DNA from: Buxus sempervirens
Taxonomy: Eukaryota; Streptophyta; Magnoliopsida; Buxales; Buxaceae
Assembly: GCA_947561395.2 (NCBI GenBank)
Contig: OX387190.1
Span: 14,440,858 to 14,504,857, forward strand
Length of the DNA stretch: 64,000 bases
Direction: 5' to 3'
Of the stretch, positions 60,079-64,000 are shown piece by piece (within the stretch, counting starts at the first letter, position 1; every line of letters starts with the position of its first letter). Position numbers and translations under genes: made by a program. The notes under the pieces are model-generated. The model was given only the letters and a program-made list of their open reading frames with translations. It searched no databases and was not told the origin of the DNA.

Positions 60079-62468
60079 TGTGCGCACTTAAAGCTAGATC
60101 GCACACGGGGTGCACGTTGGTTCGTGCGTGCCTCGGGACTTTCAGAGTCGCCACTGCCTGAGAGGTGCAGGCAGACACGGTGTTTGCCCTATCCGGGTCT
60201 AAGTCTGGTCTGCGGCTTTTCAGAGTTCTAGCTAAGTCCTCGGTTACGTCCGGGGAAGCCCTAAGACACCCCGGCCCGCCCCGTCGGTTTGACGGGTCCC
60301 TTGGGTCTCCCTGGTTTTTGAGTCAAGTTCACCCTTCCTAGGCCAGCATGCTGCTTTATTTGGTCTGGTGGGACCCTCTGAAGGTGTGGGTCCCTTTTAT
60401 TTGGATTTTATCTTTTTTATTTATCTAAGTGAAATGGGTCGGACTCGGGTCCCATTGGAAGACCCGTGGGCTGCCATGGTTGGGCCTTAGGCTCAGTAGG
60501 GTTATTGGGTAACCCTTTTTGGTTATTTAAATTTTATTTATTTACACTTTTATTTGGGCTTGGATTTGGCCCATTAGCCAAGGGTCAAGGGGCCTGGACC
60601 TATTTATTGAAAACAAGCCTGGTATAGGCCGGTCAAAAGTGGGCCCCTCAAATGGGCTCAAGGTGCCTTGGTGGGCCTATTTAGGTCCACAGTCCGCAAA
60701 TGGGCTTAAAATGGCCCAAAATGTCGAAAAGGTCGGTTCAGGCCGGGTTAAATCCAACCGGGCCAAAAATTACATTTTTTAAGTTATATTTACACGGGCC
60801 CGTGTTTGTTATACGGGCTACCATTGCCCGTAAATGAAATCCGGTTCAAGCTTGCCCGTGAAGCAAATACGGGCATGCTTGAACCGTTCTGAGTTTACGG
60901 GCTCAACCAAATTTGCATATTTGGTGCCGATTCAGCTTGGGATCAGTTTGATTAGTTTTCTAGGGCTTTCAACAACCTCCGTCAGACTTCCAGCATCCCC
61001 GTGATTCTCCATTCCCTCCATTTGGCTTAAAAAAGGCCATCTTTCTCCTCTTTTGCATTTTCCAAGCAAGTATAGCTTCCTTTTAACCATTTGTGATCAT
61101 TGCTAAGAAGGGAATAAGAGGGAGATTACAGGGAATATCAGATATTTACAGAAGTTCCAGGATTGTAACCAAATTAGGTAGGGTATTATTCTTTTGATAA
61201 CCCTTGATTATTCTCTCCTCCTTTTCATGGAAATGACCACTTTGGATCAAGTTACTCATCGCATACAGCAGCCAAAATATGTTAGAAACGACATAATGAA
61301 AATAAAATAAAAAGAAAGTAAGTGAAGAAGAAAGAAAAAGTAACTAAAACTTACTTAATTCATTGAGCATACTTACAATGTAATTTCTAATTGATCTTGA
61401 TGATTCCTCGAAGTCCGAGTGAATTCGACAGCGCTTCCGCGTCCCCTTGGGTTTCCAAATTTGGTTTTGAAAGGGCCTGGTTGGGTTTCCTATGTTCAAA
61501 TGATAATGAAACGGGGTTTAGACAGAGTTTGGGCAATGCAAGGGCATTTCGGGGATTTTTGGAATTAGGAATTGGAGGTGGCAGAACTTGGGCAGGGTTT
61601 CGGCTCTGTAAAACACACAGACGGAGAGGGGAGAGGCCAAGAGGAAGGCTTGTCCGAAATGAGGGGGGTCCTCTCTATTTATAGGCAAAAAGGGGCGTGC
61701 CCATATTTTAAGTACAGGCGTGCGTGCTCGTACTTCAAGTACGGGAGTGCCTTGCCCGTAATTCAAATACGGGCGAAAAACGCACATGTGCAAATCTCTC
61801 AGAATTGGCCGTACGGGACGCGTATCCCGCCGTACAGCGACGCGTGTCTTCTTCCAGAAGCTTGCCTGTATTTGAAATACGGGCATGCCCTGCCCGTAAT
61901 TGAAACACGGTCCAACACGTTTTTAAAATGTTTGGATTTCAAACCTTTATTCAATTTGGTTTTTTGTAAGATTTCGTTCGATTTCTTTGATTATTTTATT
62001 GAAAAGCGAGATTCCTTTTATTAAAATATTATTAAACACATTTATCTTATTTATTTTATTGGTTTATTCCATTTTTTGCTGCTTTCTTGCCACATGGGCA
62101 GTTTTTTTGAAACTTCAACTGCTCACAACTTCTTCATCCGGTGTCTGATTTTAGCAAATTTGGTGTTGTTGGAATCGGCTCGGAATCACCTATCCACTGG
62201 GATCAAGTTTGGTAGCTGAATTGGGGTCAAGCAAAAAGTCAACTTTTCGCTCCCCAAAAGTTTGACCAACTCATAACTTTCTCATTCGGACTCTGATTCC
62301 AGCAAACTCAATTGCGTTGAAACCGTATCGAAATGCTCTTTTTAATGAGATGAAGTTTGATGGTCAAATTCACTTGAATCAAAAGTCAATTTTTTGGCCC
62401 CCTCAGGGTTTGACTTTGAAATTTTCATTTTCATCATTTTTTTTGGGTGCAAAAATCAGGTGCTAACA
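60079..62468 (-). mobile_element. Solo LTR H of the A family, 2390 bp, antisense, TSD GCTGC
   Basis: The plus strand starts TGTGCGCAC and ends GGTGCTAACA; GCTGC at 60074-60078 and 62469-62473. It is related along its length to the A LTR (same word palindromes at 61699-61911 and 60792-60905, TATA box 61676-61683, PBS-like core 60143-60153) but clearly diverged. It interrupts the interior of the G element. Confidence 0.88.
61699..61911. repeat. CCCGTA/TACGGG palindromes of solo LTR H
   Basis: Same layout as in A: three 28 bp-spaced palindromes next to the TATA box, compact CGTACGG dyads, then two more palindromes. The TATA-proximal copies are decayed (for example cccatattttaagtacagg). Confidence 0.8.
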
Positions 62469-62473
62469 GCTGC

Positions 62474-62843
62474 GAAGCAGTGAGCTGCAAAGATTAGACA
62501 AGCCCAAATTGCACTCCCTTAACCTTGATTTGCTTGGGTCAATTCAATTTTGTAAAAATAATTTTTAGGTGAAGATTTACCAAAAAGCCCTAACTTTAAG
62601 GGGGCATTTCTCCAAGAATTCTTAAATTCCACTGAGCTCTTGTGGCTATGAAGTGGATTTTAAGCCCAAAAATATGATTTTTTGAAAATTGATTTTTTAT
62701 CAAACCGAGTTGAAAATTGAGTGGATATCCTCCTTTTTGACCAACACATTTCCCAAAGTTGTCCTAAATTCCACCAAGCTCTTGTGGCTGTGGGGTGAAT
62801 TTCAAGACAAAAATAGGGGTTTTTGTGAGAAAATAGTGGACTT
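62474..62843. other. Probable interior of the G element, no gene
   Basis: AT-rich. Two imperfect repeats about 147 bp apart (aattccactgagctcttgtggct at about 62622 and aattccaccaagctcttgtggct at about 62769). No coding motif in any frame. Confidence 0.4.
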
Positions 62844-64000
62844 TGTAGCACATTTTTGCTCTTTTCCTTCTTTTTTTTTCCTTTTTTCCCTTTTTTTTTC
62901 TTTTTTTCTTTTTTTTCTCTTTTTTCCTTTTCTTTTTCTCATTTTTCTCTTTTTTTTCTTTTTTTTTTTGTTTTCTTCTTTTGTATCCGGTCTAGCATAC
63001 CGGATACGAAGGGCCTCGTGTGTATCCGGCCTGATTCACCGGATACACAGGGTTTTATAAGTCGCGCGCGACCGCGACTTTTCCCCTTCTCTTCTTTCTT
63101 CCCCGATTACTAACCTCGGCTACACTCTTCTTTTTCCTTTGCCCCCGACTATTCCTCCTTCTTCTCCGGCGATTTCCGACGACTTCTACTGTTTCCGGCG
63201 ACTCCTTGAGCTCCGGCGACACCTATTGACGCCGGCGACACTCACTCCCTGCTGCGACCGAGCCCTATTCCTCACTGTTCGTCTGCGACTCTCGGATTCC
63301 GGCCATCTCATTGCACCTCCGGCGGCTGGTATTGACTCCGGCACCCTTGCTTCTGCTCGACGACTTCGCCCACATTCCGGTGACTCCTTGCTTCACTGTC
63401 AATCAAACAGTAAGGGTACCTCGGCATTCTTCCATCAGAAAAAAATTTTCTTGAATATCGAATTGCAAAATTTTTTTTTTTTTTTTTTTTTGTGAATTGT
63501 TGTTGATTGCACTTGGTTGCTTGCTTCTCCATGCAAGCAGGATTATTGAACACACTTGAAATTTTCAGAATGTTCCTTTGCGATTGTATCCTTGGATGAA
63601 TTATTTTTGGCTTGATTGATGCCGAATTTTCAGACTTAATGCCATGCCATTTGCTGTGCCATGTGCTCTGTTTTGCCAATTTCTGCTATGACTCCTGATG
63701 ACCATGATTTGCTTCCTAGTATCCTAGAACTTGGGGTTGCCTGCCAGTGGTATTTTTTTGTTTTTTGAACTGCTAATTGTATGTTGGATTTCCTTTATCC
63801 TTGGCTTTGGAATTCCTAAACTTGATCCGATCTTTTGCAATTCTTTAAGATTGACCGACTGATGCATGATTTTTTTTTTTAGATGGTATGCTGTTGATAC
63901 CATGCTGCAGTTTTCTCGAATCATGCTGCAATTTTTTCTTGACTGGAATTCTGCTTTTTATACCATGCTGCAATTTTTTCTTTTGACTGGAATTCTGCTT
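62844..64000 (+). mobile_element. Partial LTR-like element M running off the window
   Basis: Starts TGTAGCACATTTTTGC, similar to the start of the B LTR. A pyrimidine tract (62860-62975) precedes two TATCCGG/CCGGATA palindromes (62983-63008, 63021-63047), then ttttataa (63053-63060) and a pyrimidine-rich leader with repeated ctccggcgac words (63150-63250). T-runs and imperfect repeats follow (ccatgctgcaattttttctt near 63902 and 63962). Frames up to 123 codons show no domain. LTR identity is inferred from layout only. Confidence 0.35.

Noticed and set aside
61391..61684. 97-codon frame in solo LTR H
   Set aside because: Lies in LTR sequence with no homologous frame in the A LTR.
63139..63495. 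Possible first exon of a host gene after the TATA-like box
   Set aside because: The leader is pyrimidine-rich with ctccggcgac repeats and ends in T-runs; no domain, and the upstream region looks like an LTR U3. I cannot exclude it, but nothing supports it.

Overview
The window is plant repeat DNA, and I see no convincing host gene. It consists of LTR retrotransposons nested inside one another, plus remnants of a LINE. The plant call rests on the pol lineage: Ty3/gypsy Tat type (Ogre-like) with a separate ORF1 before gag, very long LTRs, a second archaeal-type RNase H and no chromodomain. I cannot name the species.

Layout. 1-3995: fragments of three Tat-type LTRs (D in sense; E and K in antisense) with microsatellites. 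3996-7865: an antisense LINE remnant split by a 2.5 kb solo LTR (F, flanked by ACCTC). At 7866 an LTR of family C interrupts the LINE, and C itself is interrupted by element B (8511-55433). B is an old Ogre-like element of about 22.7 kb of its own sequence. It has been enlarged by four later insertions: element A (17534-36083, flanked by CCCGC), a 1.56 kb unclassified insertion J (36937-38493, GCCAGTG), an antisense copia-like solo LTR (41189-42413, CCCTG) and an antisense solo LTR related to B's own LTR (43417-46255, ATCCC). After B come the rest of C (55434-56019), LTR fragments I and L, an antisense LTR G with a polypurine tract at its edge (57738-60068), a solo LTR H related to A (60079-62468, GCTGC), and a partial LTR-like element M that runs off the end.

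Element A is the best preserved. Its two 2421 bp LTRs differ at three positions by my reading. ORF1 (477 codons) is open, and gag-pro-RT-RH-aRNH-INT is one 2527-codon frame. A single inserted base near the end replaces the integrase C-terminal tail. Element B has the same gene order but carries six nonsense codons, all explained by C-to-T change, several frameshifts and a 16 bp deletion.

The most interesting signals lie outside the genes. (1) Several unrelated LTR families carry, just upstream of the TATA box, an array of short palindromes built from a family-specific word (CCCGTA/TACGGG, TATCCGG/CCGGATA, GCACCAT/ATGGTGC, GCTACC/GGTAGC). The word can differ between LTRs with the same backbone and be shared between LTRs with different backbones. 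(2) The 3' untranslated regions of A and B carry 5-7 copies of a 13-base motif that is the reverse complement of the element's own primer binding site, that is, a mimic of the primer tRNA 3' end. (3) The 1.4-2.5 kb between ORF1 and gag is filled with tandem stem-loops whose arms change in a compensatory way. These three patterns are my candidates for an undescribed system. All three need a survey of related elements.
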